From: JAVKFY01 sp040223615
Lineage (GTDB): Bacteria; Pseudomonadota; Alphaproteobacteria; GCA-2731375
DNA: 64,000 bases
Reading direction: 5' to 3'
NCBI GenBank assembly: GCA_040223615.1
Contig: JAVKFY010000031.1
Coordinates: 1 to 64,000, forward strand
Position 1 is the stretch's first letter; each line of letters starts with the position of its first letter. Made by a program: the position numbers and the translations under genes. Shown here in pieces: positions 35,690-44,504 of this stretch. Under the pieces are notes generated by a model, which had not been told where the DNA came from, ran no database searches, and worked only from the letters and a program-made list of their open reading frames with translations.

Positions 35690-35769
35690 CGGTCGCGTCT
35701 CCTCGTAGCCGGGCGTGACCCCGGGCCGGTGGTCTTCTAGCATAGCGAAAACCCGGGAGTATCCAGACC

Positions 35770-37188
35770 ATGAACAAGCAGGTCAGCCCGCAGGCGGCCG
35801 CCGCCGACGCCGCCAATGTCGCCGAGACCTTCGCGCGCTTCGCCCACGATCTCGACCCCGAGTCGATCCCGGACCGCGTACGGCAACGCGCCAAGCTGCA
35901 TATTCTCGACGCCTGCGGCATCGCCCTGGCCTCGACCACCTACGACTTCGCGCAAACCGCCGCCAACGGCATCGCCGCGCTGTCCGGCGCGGGCGAGTGT
36001 CCGGTGATCGGCATGGGACTGCGCCTGCCGATCCGCGACGCGGTGCACCTGAACGGCGTGCTGGTACACGGGTTGGACTTCGACGACACCCATTCCGGCG
36101 CCGTCACCCACCTGACGGCGAGCCTCTGGCCGACGGTGCTGGCGGTGGCGTCGCGCGAGGGCGCATCCGGGGCGGAAACGCTCACCGCCTACCTCGCCGG
36201 GCTGGAATGCGGCGCCCGTATCGGCATCACCGCGCAAGGCGGCTTCCACACCAAGGGTTTCCATCCGACCGGCGTGATCGGCACCTTCGCCAGCGCCATC
36301 GCGGCCGGCTGGCTGATGGACCTGTCGGAGGCCCAGCTACGCCATGCCCAGGGCATCGCGCTGTCGACCGCGTCCGGCAGCCTGGAGTTCTTGTCCGACG
36401 GCGCCGGCACCAAGCGCATGCACCCGGGCTGGGCCGGCGCCTGCGGCATCACCGCAGCGGCGATGGCCAAGCAGGGCTTCACCGGCCCGGCGGCGCCCTA
36501 CGAGGGCCGCTACGGTCTTTACGCCAGCTACATGCCGGACGGCGCGGCGGTCGATCTCGCCGCCATCGGCGCCTCGCTGGGCGAGAGCTGGGAGATGGAG
36601 AACGTCGCCTTCAAGCCGTTCCCGGCCTGTCACCTGGCGCACGCCTGCATCGATGCCGCGCTGGCGCTGAAGCACGAGCATGGCTTCGCGACCGACGACA
36701 TCGAGCAGGTCGTCGCCCGCGTCGGTGCCGGCCCGGTGCCGGTGATCTGCGAGCCGCAGGCCGACAAGCGTCGCCCGACCACCGCCTACGAGGCGCAGTT
36801 CTCGCTGCACTACATGGTAGCGACCGCGCTGCGCCGGGGCCGCTTCACGCTGGCCGAGCTCGACGCCGACGCGATCAACGACCCCGCGACCCAGGCGCTC
36901 GCTGGCAAGGTCAGCTACGAGGTCAACCCGGACTCGGCCTATCCGCGCTACTACGACGGCGAGGTCGAGGTCCGGCTTGCCGACGGCCGCACGGTGAAGC
37001 AACTGGAGGCCAAGAACCGTGGGTCCGACGGCAACCCGCTGACCCCGGAGGCGATCGCCGACAAGTTCTGGGGCAATGCCACCCGCGCGGTCAGCCGCCG
37101 CCGGGCGACGCGCGTGCACGACGCGGTGATGGCGCTCGACACCGCGCTCGACCTTGACGACCTCGCCGACGCGCTGAGCCTGGCCTGA
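35770..37188 (+). CDS. MmgE/PrpD family protein (first copy)
   Basis: A 472-aa member of the 2-methylcitrate dehydratase / cis-aconitate decarboxylase / iminodisuccinate epimerase fold. HILDACGIALAST, VHGLDFDDTHSG and KGFHPTGVIGTFASA are diagnostic. Without prpB/prpC nearby, propionate metabolism is not the obvious role; members also act on other carboxylates. It is followed 10 nt later by an AMP-dependent ligase. A second, distant copy lies at 51425. Confidence 0.88.
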   Translation: MNKQVSPQAAAADAANVAETFARFAHDLDPESIPDRVRQRAKLHILDACGIALASTTYDFAQTAANGIAALSGAGECPVIGMGLRLPIRDAVHLNGVLVHGLDFDDTHSGAVTHLTASLWPTVLAVASREGASGAETLTAYLAGLECGARIGITAQGGFHTKGFHPTGVIGTFASAIAAGWLMDLSEAQLRHAQGIALSTASGSLEFLSDGAGTKRMHPGWAGACGITAAAMAKQGFTGPAAPYEGRYGLYASYMPDGAAVDLAAIGASLGESWEMENVAFKPFPACHLAHACIDAALALKHEHGFATDDIEQVVARVGAGPVPVICEPQADKRRPTTAYEAQFSLHYMVATALRRGRFTLAELDADAINDPATQALAGKVSYEVNPDSAYPRYYDGEVEVRLADGRTVKQLEAKNRGSDGNPLTPEAIADKFWGNATRAVSRRRATRVHDAVMALDTALDLDDLADALSLA

Positions 37189-37198
37189 GGAGACAAGC

Positions 37199-38737
37199 AT
37201 GGACGTCCGTACCCAGATGCGCCGGGCCGCCGGCTTCTTTGCCGGCCACGAAGCCATCGTGCATGGCGACACCCGGCTCAGCTTCGCCGAGGCGTGGCAG
37301 CGCGGCATCCGCTTCGGCAACGGCCTGATCGCCATGGGCGTGAAACCGGGCGACCGCGTCGCGGTGCTGGAGGACAACTGCATCGAGGCCGCCGACTTCT
37401 ATCTCGGCGTCGCCAACGCCAATGCCGTGCGCGTGCCGCTCTATCCGCGCAACGGCCGCGAGGCGCACCTGCACATGGTCGGTCACACCGGCTGCCGTTT
37501 CCTCGTGGTGCAGGACAAGTACGCGCACGAGGTCGAGGGGCTGGAAAACGACCTGCCGGACCTGCAAACCATCTTCGTCCGCGACGGCGGCTATGAGGCC
37601 TGGCTGGCGGCGCAGTCCGATGTCGATCCCGACCTGCCGATTGCGCCGGACGACAACTACATCATCCGCCACACCGGCGGTACCACGGGTCCGTCCAAGG
37701 GCGTCGCCTACACCCACGAGATGTGGCTGGCGGTCGGGCGCAACTGGTTCTATCCGTTCCCGCCGGTGGAGATCGGCGACAAGTGCCTGCACATGGGCCC
37801 GATCTCGCACGGCTCCGGCTACTTCTTCGGGCCGACCTGGCTCGGCGGCGGCTGCAACGTGATGGCGGACCATTTCAATGCGCTAGCCGCCGTCGACCTG
37901 ATGGAGCGCGAAGGCATCGCCTATTCATTCATGGTACCGACCATGGTCAACGGCCTGCTGCAGGTGAAGGGCGTGGAGAACCGCGACTGGTCCAGGCTGA
38001 AGGTCATCAACATCGCCGCCGCGCCGATCGCCGACGCCACCGCGTTGCGCGCGCACGAGGTATTCGGCGACGCGTTGTACCAGCTCTACGGCCAGACCGA
38101 GGCGCTGCCCGTCACCGCGATGAGCTCGGCGCAGTGGTTCGCCGACGTTGAGGGGTCGACGCCGCTGCGCGCCTGCGGGATGTGCATGCCCTATGCCGAG
38201 CTGGAGATCCGCGACGAGGACAACAACCCGCTGCCCTACGGCGAGGAGGGCGAGCTGGCGGTGCGCTGCGACGGCCAGATGACCGGCTTCTGGGGCGACC
38301 CGCAGGCCACCAGGGAGCGCCTGGTCGACGGCTGGGTGCTGACCGGCGACGTCGCGCGCATTGACAGGAACGGCTACGTCTACCTGCTCGACCGCGCCAA
38401 CGACATGATCGTCTCCGGCGGCTACAACATCTATCCGGCAGAGTTGGAGAACGCGCTCTCCGCCCATCCGGCGGTGATCGAGGCCGCCGTCTTCGGCGTC
38501 CCGCACGACAAGTGGGGCGAGACGCCGCTGGCGGTCTGCGTCGTCGAGGACACCAAGATGGTCAGCGAGCAGGAGCTGATCGAGCTGTGCGCCACGACGC
38601 TTGGCTCCTACAAGAAACCGGGCAGGGTCGAATTGCGCACCGAGCCCTTGCCGAAAAGCCCGGTTGGCAAGGTCAAGCGCAAGGACCTGCGCGACCCGCA
38701 CTGGGCCGGCCGCGAACGCCGCATCGGCGGCGCGTAG
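37199..38737 (+). CDS. AMP-dependent acyl-CoA synthetase/ligase
   Basis: A 512-aa ANL-superfamily enzyme. The P-loop-like HTGGTTGPSKGV, QLYGQTEALPVTA (A5), GWVLTGDVARID (A7) and SGGYNIYPAELENAL (A8 hinge) are all present, as is the C-terminal PKSPVGKVKRK with the A10 lysine. It activates a carboxylate to acyl-AMP and then acyl-CoA. The neighbours (MmgE/PrpD upstream, a carboxyltransferase downstream) suggest a short organic acid substrate. Confidence 0.9.
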   Translation: MDVRTQMRRAAGFFAGHEAIVHGDTRLSFAEAWQRGIRFGNGLIAMGVKPGDRVAVLEDNCIEAADFYLGVANANAVRVPLYPRNGREAHLHMVGHTGCRFLVVQDKYAHEVEGLENDLPDLQTIFVRDGGYEAWLAAQSDVDPDLPIAPDDNYIIRHTGGTTGPSKGVAYTHEMWLAVGRNWFYPFPPVEIGDKCLHMGPISHGSGYFFGPTWLGGGCNVMADHFNALAAVDLMEREGIAYSFMVPTMVNGLLQVKGVENRDWSRLKVINIAAAPIADATALRAHEVFGDALYQLYGQTEALPVTAMSSAQWFADVEGSTPLRACGMCMPYAELEIRDEDNNPLPYGEEGELAVRCDGQMTGFWGDPQATRERLVDGWVLTGDVARIDRNGYVYLLDRANDMIVSGGYNIYPAELENALSAHPAVIEAAVFGVPHDKWGETPLAVCVVEDTKMVSEQELIELCATTLGSYKKPGRVELRTEPLPKSPVGKVKRKDLRDPHWAGRERRIGGA

Positions 38738-38739
38738 AA

Positions 38740-38814
38740 GGCCGGGTCAAGCCCGGCCATGACGACGAACTCCTAATCCCCGATATTCCGTCATGCCCGG
38801 ACATGATCCGGGCA
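38740..38814. repeat. Intergenic palindromic repeat element B (75 bp)
   Basis: Two hairpins, 38740-38758 (GGCCGGG around TCAAG) and 38794-38814 (TGCCCGGA around CATGA), with inverted CATGACG (38758-38764) and CGTCATG (38789-38795) between them. The core words match element A at 33364. It begins 2 nt after the ligase stop codon and ends 20 nt before the carboxyltransferase start, so it lies within a putative operon and may attenuate or stabilise the transcript. Confidence 0.75.
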
Positions 38815-38834
38815 GCTCGACCAAGGACGACACC

Positions 38835-40394
38835 ATGAGCTGGGACGACGAACGCCAGGAGATGCTGCGCCGCCAGCGGCTCGCGCACGAGATGGGCGGG
38901 CCGGAGCGGGTCAAGCGCCAGCACGACGGCGGCCGGCTCACGGTGCGTGAGCGCATCGCCGCGCTGGTCGACGATGGCAGCTTCCACGAGATCGGCGAGC
39001 TCGCCGGCAGGGTGCTGTACAACCCCGCCGGCGACATTGACGACTACCTGCCGACCAACTGCGTGATGGGCCGCGCCGCCATCGACGGCCGCGCGGTGGT
39101 GGTCAGCGGCGACGACTTCACCGTGCGCGGCGGCTCGGCCGACGCCACCATCTGGGAAAAGAACAAGTACCCGGAGATGATGGCCAACGAGCTGCGGCTG
39201 CCGATCGTACGCCTGATCGAGGGCTCCGGCGGCGGCGGCTCGGTGCGCACCATCGAGACCACCGGCCGCGCCAATCTCCCCGGCGGGCTCGGCACCAGTT
39301 CCGGCTACAACCTGATGGCCGCCAACATGGCCACCGTGCCCTGTGTCGCGCTGGGCCTGGGTTCGGTGGCGGGGCTGGGCGCGGCGCGGCTGGCGGCGTC
39401 GCACTATTCGGTGATGGTGAAGCCGACGGCGGCGATGTTCGTCGCCGGCCCGCCGGTGGTAAAGCACACCGGCGAGGACCTCGACAAGATGGAGCTCGGC
39501 GGCCACCAGATCCAGACCCGCGCCGGTGCCGTCGACCACGCCGTCGACACCGAGGAAGAGGCCTTCGCCTGCGTGCGACGTTTCCTGAGCTACCTGCCGT
39601 CCTCGACCTTCGAACTGGCCGAGCGCGCGACGCCAGCCGACGATCCCGGCCGCCGCGACGCGGCACTTTTCGAGATCATTCCGCGCGAGGTTCGCAAAAC
39701 CTACCGCATGCACAGGATCATCGATGCGGTGGTCGACGCCGGCTCGTTCTTCGAGATGGGCAGCAGGTTCGGCCGCTCGATGATCACCGGCTTCGCCCGC
39801 CTGGACGGCTGGCCGGTGGCGCTGATGGCCTCCGACCCGCGCTACTACGCCGGCTCGTGGGACGCCGAGGCGTGCCAGAAGATCGTGCGCTTCGTCGACA
39901 TGGCGGAGACCTTCCACCTGCCGGTGGTCTACCTCGCCGATTGCCCGGGCTTCCTGGTCGGCAGCCACGCCGAGAAGACCGGCACCATCCGCCATGGCGT
40001 GCGCGCGATGTCGGCGATCAACCAGTCCACCGTGCCGTGGTGCTCGATCATCATCCGCAACGCCTTCGGCGTGGCGGGCGGCGCGCACCGGCCGGTCGGA
40101 CGCTACTCGGTGCGATACGCCTGGCTGTCGGGCCGCTGGGGCTCGTTGCCGCTGGCCGGCGGCATCGAGGCGGCCTACCGCGCCGAGCTCGACGCCGCGC
40201 CCGACCGCGACGCCAAGCTGGCCGAGATCGAGGAGCATCTGGACCGTCTGCGTTCGCCCTTCCGCACCGCGGAAAGCTTCTGGGTCGAGGAGATGATCGA
40301 CCCGCGCGAGACCCGCCCGCTGCTCTGCGACTTCGCCAACCTCACCGCCAAGCTACGCACCCCCGGCGAGGTCAGCTTCGGCATGCGGCCGTAG
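38835..40394 (+). CDS. Acyl-CoA carboxylase beta subunit (carboxyltransferase)
   Basis: A 519-aa biotin-dependent carboxyltransferase with the two crotonase-like halves. RLTVRERIAALVDDGSFHEIG opens the protein; VRLIEGSGGGGSV and GLGSVAGLGAARLAASHYSVM line the N-terminal acyl-CoA site; FLVGSHAEKTGTIRHG is the second half. It transfers CO2 from carboxybiotin to an acyl-CoA such as propionyl-, methylcrotonyl- or geranyl-CoA. No biotin carboxylase subunit is encoded beside it, so it must share one from elsewhere. I chose ATG 38835 where homology begins; an earlier in-frame ATG (38793) lies in the repeat. Confidence 0.88.
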   Translation: MSWDDERQEMLRRQRLAHEMGGPERVKRQHDGGRLTVRERIAALVDDGSFHEIGELAGRVLYNPAGDIDDYLPTNCVMGRAAIDGRAVVVSGDDFTVRGGSADATIWEKNKYPEMMANELRLPIVRLIEGSGGGGSVRTIETTGRANLPGGLGTSSGYNLMAANMATVPCVALGLGSVAGLGAARLAASHYSVMVKPTAAMFVAGPPVVKHTGEDLDKMELGGHQIQTRAGAVDHAVDTEEEAFACVRRFLSYLPSSTFELAERATPADDPGRRDAALFEIIPREVRKTYRMHRIIDAVVDAGSFFEMGSRFGRSMITGFARLDGWPVALMASDPRYYAGSWDAEACQKIVRFVDMAETFHLPVVYLADCPGFLVGSHAEKTGTIRHGVRAMSAINQSTVPWCSIIIRNAFGVAGGAHRPVGRYSVRYAWLSGRWGSLPLAGGIEAAYRAELDAAPDRDAKLAEIEEHLDRLRSPFRTAESFWVEEMIDPRETRPLLCDFANLTAKLRTPGEVSFGMRP

Positions 40395-40408
40395 GTACGC
40401 CACGTCAG

Positions 40409-40591
40409 ATGTTTGGTGCCTTGTTCGACTCGATGCTGAGTGAAGCGAGGCGGCTCGGCAGTGTCCTTAGGCGACGTGCGCTTGGGGCGATGCTCATCGC
40501 CTCGGCTGCGATGATCGTCATTCTGGCCATCTTCAATTGGCGTACGCGAGTTGCGCTTGGCAGAGAAGACGACGAGATGAGTAGCATGTAG
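40409..40591 (+). CDS. Small single-pass membrane protein, 60 aa
   Basis: The ATG 40409 frame encodes a short amphipathic N terminus with basic residues (RRLGSVLRRRALG) and one hydrophobic helix (AMLIASAAMIVILAIFNW), then an acidic tail (GREDDEMSSM). The basic N side predicts the C terminus outside. It begins 15 nt after the carboxyltransferase stop without a strong ribosome site. Its TAG stop (40589-40591) is contributed by the left end of repeat element C. Function unknown; the membrane helix makes it likely to be a real gene. Confidence 0.45.
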   Translation: MFGALFDSMLSEARRLGSVLRRRALGAMLIASAAMIVILAIFNWRTRVALGREDDEMSSM

Positions 40592-40676
40592 CCCGGATGC
40601 AGCGCAGCGAAATCCGGGGCAGGCTGTGCCGCTTTCGACGGCCTTCCCAGATTGCGCTTTGCTCCATCCGGGCTAC
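40588..40676. repeat. Intergenic repeat element C with 12-bp terminal inverted repeats (89 bp)
   Basis: GTAGCCCGGATG at 40588-40599 is perfectly inverted as CATCCGGGCTAC at 40665-40676. The CCCGGATGCAGCGCAGCGAAATCCGGG arrangement is that of a widespread proteobacterial intergenic repeat (MITE/BIME-like). The UAG in each end is the in-frame stop of the flanking gene: 40589-40591 for the plus-strand small protein and 40673-40675 for soxG on the minus strand. It can fold into one long hairpin between two convergent genes. Confidence 0.85.
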
Positions 40677-41191
40677 GGGATGGGCACCTCGTAGCCGTAC
40701 TCGCCGGCAGCGTCTGTGAGCCATTCCCAGCAGGCCTGGGCATAGCCGCGGGCGACGTAGAGGTCGACGCCACCCTCGATGCCATGCAGCAGCGTCGCGA
40801 ACGGGCCGAGCCGGGTTGCGGCAACGTCGCCTTGCGCGAACCGGTCGAGATCGATCGGGCAGCCCTTGGACAGTACCTCGCGCACCGCCGCGCCGGTCAG
40901 GCGCAGCACCACGCGGCCGTGGCTCTGGTCGACGACGGCGGCGTTGTCGGGGCTGGCCTCGGTGTCGACCAGCAGCCAGCGGTCGGGGCCGATGTTGAGG
41001 GCCACGCCGTCGCCCAGCGGCGCGCTCGCGTTCGGGCCGGGCAGGTCGAGACCGGTCGCGTCCCACGCCGCGACCTCGGTGAGCCTCAGCCCGCGCCGCT
41101 CGCGCAGGATCAGGCCGGGGCCGCCCTGATCCAACCGTCCGAACCGGCCGGGGAAGGTGACGATGGTCAGGGCGGATGTCGCGTCAGCCAC
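40673..41191 (-). CDS. soxG: Sarcosine oxidase gamma subunit family protein
   Basis: A 172-aa protein with the GcvT-like tail domain arrangement of heterotetrameric sarcosine oxidase gamma: LNIGPDRWLLVDTE, VVDQSHGRVVLRLTGAAVREVLSKGCPIDL. It is the last gene of soxD-soxA-soxG and overlaps soxA by 8 bp, with a GTG start at 41191. It stabilises the alpha-beta heterodimer and tetrahydrofolate handling. Its stop is provided by repeat element C. Confidence 0.85.
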   Translation of the reverse strand: MADATSALTIVTFPGRFGRLDQGGPGLILRERRGLRLTEVAAWDATGLDLPGPNASAPLGDGVALNIGPDRWLLVDTEASPDNAAVVDQSHGRVVLRLTGAAVREVLSKGCPIDLDRFAQGDVAATRLGPFATLLHGIEGGVDLYVARGYAQACWEWLTDAAGEYGYEVPIP

Positions 41192-44084
41192 GTTGCCGCT
41201 CCCCCTTCGGGTCGTAGAAATGCGGCGAGACCACGCGCGCGCGGACGACGCGGCCGCCCATCGGGTCGTGCGCGTAGACCGTGGCGCCGTCGTTCGCCGC
41301 CAGCCCGCCGTTGAGCAGCGCCAGCGCGATAGGCATCCCAAGCGCCGGGCTGTAGCTCCACGAGGTCACGTGGCCCAGGCTGTCGACCGGTAGCGACGGC
41401 GCCGGCGTCACGTCCGCCTCGCGCAGCAGGTGCATGCCGCCTTTGAAATCCGTCGTGCCGTCGGTCGGCACCAGCCCGATCAGCGCCGGTCGCTCGGCGT
41501 CGGTCAGCGCCGGGCGTTGCGACATCGCGCGGCCGACATGCGGCTTGGCGGCCTTCGCCATGCGGCCCAGACCGAGGTCGGCAGCGCCGGTCTGGCCGTT
41601 CATCTCCGCGTGCGTGACGTGGCCCTTCTCGATGCGCAGCGCGCCCATCGCCTCCATGCCGTAGGGCGCCACGCCAAGCCCGTCGCCGGCCGACAGCAGC
41701 CGCGTCCACGCTGCCTCGGCGAAGCCGGCGGGCAGGTGCAGCTCGTAGGCCAGTTCGCCGGAATAGCTGATCCGGAACAGGCGGCAGGCGACGCCATCCA
41801 GCGTCACGTCGGCCACCGCCAGGAACGGGACGTCGTCCAGGTCGACGCCATCCAGCACCTCGCGCAGCAGGTCGCGGCTCGACGGCCCGGCCACCGCGAT
41901 CGCCGCCCACTGCTCGGTCACCGAGGTGACGACGCAACGCAACTCGGGCCAGTCGACGGCGAGGTGGTATTCCAGCCGCGACAGTGTGTGTTCCGCGTGT
42001 CCGGTGGTGGTGGTCATCAGGTAGTGATGCTCGCCGAGCCGCGCGGTTGTGCCGTCGTCGCCGGCCAGCCCGTCCTCGCGCAACATCAGCCCGTAGCGCG
42101 CCCGCCCGACCTTCAGCGACGCGAAGTCGTTGACGTAGACCCGTTGCAGTAGCTCCAGCGAGTCCGGTCCCTGGATGTCGATCTTGCCCAGGGTGGAAAT
42201 GTCGGCGATCCCGACCGACTGGCGCACGTGCGCGGCCTCGCGCACATAGGCGTCCTCCAGCGTCTCGCCGTTGCGCAGGTAGGCGCGCGGCCGGCGCCAG
42301 TGGCCGGCGTCGACGAAGATCGCGCCGTGGCGGCGGTGCCAGTCGTCCAGCGCGGTGCGCCGCTGCGGCACGAAGCGCAGGCCCACGTCGGCGCCGGCCA
42401 GCGCGCCGATGGTGACCGGCGCGTAGGGCGGCCGGAAGCTGGGGTAACCGACGGCGGCGTTACTCTCCGCGCGCGCCTTGGCGCTCAGCGACTGGCCGGC
42501 GAGGTTCGACGTCTTGCCCTGGTCCGCGCCCATGCCCAGCGTGGTGTAGCGCTTCAGGTGTTCGACCGAGCGATAGCCCTCGCGTTGCGCCAGTTCCACA
42601 TCGGCGGCGGTAACGTCGTCGGCCAGGTCGACGAAGACCTTGCCTGGCGCCGGCTCGACGCCGGGGCCGACGGGCGACGCATCGCCGTCGTCGACCGTCG
42701 CGCCGGTGATCTGTCCCAGCTCGAACATGCCGGTGGCGGCGCCGACAGACTCGTGCGCCTGGCGCACCGGGCCTGGCCGATAGGCCCCCAGCGCCTCGTC
42801 GTAGCCGAGCCGGCCGCCGGCTTGCGCGTGCAGATGCACCGCTGGCGCCCAGCCGCCGCTCACGGCCACGAGGTCGCAGCCCAGCGGCTTGGCCGCACCG
42901 CCATTGACCGGTGCCGCCTCGACGCCGTGCACGCTCTGCCCGCCGCGGCAGCCGACCAGGCGATGCCCGGCGAGCAGCGCGATACCGGCCTCGGCGAGCC
43001 GCGCCGGCCAAGGCCCGTCCGGCGCCGGCCGCAGGTCGACCAGCGCCGCGACCTCGATCCCGGCGGCGGCCAGGTCGAGCGCGCAGGCGTAGGCGGTGTC
43101 GTTGTTGGTGTAGACCACCGCGCGGCTGCCCAGTTTCACCGCCCAGCGGTTCAGGTAGGCTCGCGCCGCGCCGGCCAGCATCACGCCGGGCCGGTCGTTG
43201 TCCGGGAACAGCAGCGGTTGCTCGATGGCGCCGGTCGCCAGCACCACCCGTTTCGCCCGCACCCACCAGACCCGCTGCCGCGTGGTGAAGGCGGGCGCGG
43301 CGGCGAGGTGGTCGGTGCGACGCTCGACCAGTGCCACCAGGTTGTCGTCGTAGTAGCCGAACGCGCTGGTCCGCCGAAGCAGGGTGACATTGTCCATCGC
43401 CGCCAGCGCCTGGGCCTGCGCCTCGGCCCAGGCCGGTCCGTCGCGGCCGTCCAAGGTGCGCCGGTCCCACAGCAGCGAGCCGCCGACGCGCGGCTCCTGC
43501 TCGACCAGCATCACCCGCTCGCCGCCATCCGCGGCTTGCAGAGCGGCGGCCAGGCCCGCGGGCCCGGCGCCGACCACCAGCACCTCGCAGTGCGCGTACT
43601 TGTGGTCGTAGCGGTCCAGGTCCGGCGCCGTGCTGCCCTTGCCGAGGCCGGCGGCGCGCCTGACCCACGGCTCGAAGAAACGCCAGCCCGGCCCGCCGAA
43701 CAGCGTCTTGTAGTAGAAGCCGGCCGGCAGCAGCGGCGCCAGCAGCCCGTTCACCGCCATCAGGTCGACCGACAGCGCCGGCCAGCGGTTCTGGCTCTCC
43801 GCCACCAGCCCGTCATAGAGCTCGGTCGTGGTGGCGCGCGCGTTCGGTTCGCGCCGGCCCTGGCCCAGCAACGTGACCAGCGCGTTCGGCTCCTCCACGC
43901 CGGCGGCAAACACGCCGCGCGGACGGTGATACTTGAAGCTGCGCCCGACCAGCCGCGCCCCGTTGGCCAGCAGCGCCGAGGCCAGCGTATCGCCCTGGAA
44001 GCCTTCGTAGCCGCGCCCGTCGAACCGGAACCGCAGGCGCCGGCCGCGGTCGATCAGCCCACCATCGGCCAGGCGATTGCTCAT
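41184..44084 (-). CDS. soxA: Sarcosine oxidase alpha subunit family protein
   Basis: A 966-aa protein with an N-terminal 2Fe-2S-ferredoxin-like domain (GFQGDTLASALLANG, GRSFKYHRPRGV), a dinucleotide-binding domain (VLVVGAGPAGLAAALQAADGG) and a C-terminal GcvT-like folate domain (QSVGIADISTLGKIDIQGPDS to KGHVTHAEMNGQT). The full-length enzyme oxidatively demethylates sarcosine to glycine, with the methyl carried to tetrahydrofolate. ATG 44084 overlaps the soxD stop. Confidence 0.9.
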   Translation of the reverse strand: MSNRLADGGLIDRGRRLRFRFDGRGYEGFQGDTLASALLANGARLVGRSFKYHRPRGVFAAGVEEPNALVTLLGQGRREPNARATTTELYDGLVAESQNRWPALSVDLMAVNGLLAPLLPAGFYYKTLFGGPGWRFFEPWVRRAAGLGKGSTAPDLDRYDHKYAHCEVLVVGAGPAGLAAALQAADGGERVMLVEQEPRVGGSLLWDRRTLDGRDGPAWAEAQAQALAAMDNVTLLRRTSAFGYYDDNLVALVERRTDHLAAAPAFTTRQRVWWVRAKRVVLATGAIEQPLLFPDNDRPGVMLAGAARAYLNRWAVKLGSRAVVYTNNDTAYACALDLAAAGIEVAALVDLRPAPDGPWPARLAEAGIALLAGHRLVGCRGGQSVHGVEAAPVNGGAAKPLGCDLVAVSGGWAPAVHLHAQAGGRLGYDEALGAYRPGPVRQAHESVGAATGMFELGQITGATVDDGDASPVGPGVEPAPGKVFVDLADDVTAADVELAQREGYRSVEHLKRYTTLGMGADQGKTSNLAGQSLSAKARAESNAAVGYPSFRPPYAPVTIGALAGADVGLRFVPQRRTALDDWHRRHGAIFVDAGHWRRPRAYLRNGETLEDAYVREAAHVRQSVGIADISTLGKIDIQGPDSLELLQRVYVNDFASLKVGRARYGLMLREDGLAGDDGTTARLGEHHYLMTTTTGHAEHTLSRLEYHLAVDWPELRCVVTSVTEQWAAIAVAGPSSRDLLREVLDGVDLDDVPFLAVADVTLDGVACRLFRISYSGELAYELHLPAGFAEAAWTRLLSAGDGLGVAPYGMEAMGALRIEKGHVTHAEMNGQTGAADLGLGRMAKAAKPHVGRAMSQRPALTDAERPALIGLVPTDGTTDFKGGMHLLREADVTPAPSLPVDSLGHVTSWSYSPALGMPIALALLNGGLAANDGATVYAHDPMGGRVVRARVVSPHFYDPKGERQRG

Positions 44085-44341
44085 GTCCCGGCCTTCGCCG
44101 GCGCCGCCGACAGGATCTCGTGAGTCACGGTGTCGCGCTCCACCACGATCCAGGCACGGCAGCCGGCGACATGCTGCCAGTACTCGCGGTGCGGCCCCTT
44201 CGGGTTGTCGCGCTGGTAGGTGAAGTCGAACCACGCGTCCGCGCCGGCGTCGTCGGCCGGCCGCGTCCGGCGCGCGTCGTCGCCGTAGTGGAACTCGGTC
44301 TGCGCGCGCGGGCCGCAGTGCGGGCAGGGGATCAGGAACAT
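44081..44341 (-). CDS. soxD: Sarcosine oxidase delta subunit
   Basis: An 86-aa zinc-ribbon protein: MFLIPCPHCGPRAQTEFHYG supplies the CPHCG knuckle, with a further His and HVAGCRAW (the last Cys), consistent with the Zn-binding delta subunit. It ends ATGA into soxA. It is the leading gene of soxD-soxA-soxG, separated from soxB by repeat element D rather than directly coupled as in the usual soxBDAG order. Confidence 0.88.
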   Translation of the reverse strand: MFLIPCPHCGPRAQTEFHYGDDARRTRPADDAGADAWFDFTYQRDNPKGPHREYWQHVAGCRAWIVVERDTVTHEILSAAPAKAGT

Positions 44342-44363
44342 CGCCGGCCCCTCCGAGCATGCC

Positions 44364-44468
44364 CCACCTCACGCCGACCCTCTCCCCCCCAAAGGGGCGG
44401 AGAGGGAGCGCTGCCATCGGTGCCGGGTTCCCCTCCGCCCTTAAGGGGGGAGGGGACAGGGGAGGTGG
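44364..44468. repeat. Intergenic repeat element D between soxB and soxD (105 bp)
   Basis: CCACCTC (44364-44370) is inverted as GAGGTGG (44462-44468). Inside are two hairpins: pyrimidine-rich CCCTCTCCCCC against GGGGCGGAGAGGG (44378-44407), and TCCCCTCCGCCC against GGGGGGAGGGGA (about 44429-44456). Such CCCTCTCC/GGAGAGGG repeats are common between bacterial genes. It splits the usual sox gene order and could lower expression of soxDAG relative to soxB. Confidence 0.7.
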
Positions 44469-44504
44469 TTGCCGGATGCAGGAGCGTAGTATCGACGATT
44501 GGCA

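Noticed and set aside
42228..44123. Long plus-strand ORF of 631 codons over soxA
   Set aside because: Antisense to a well-supported sarcosine oxidase alpha subunit; sequence is low-complexity with no recognisable domain.
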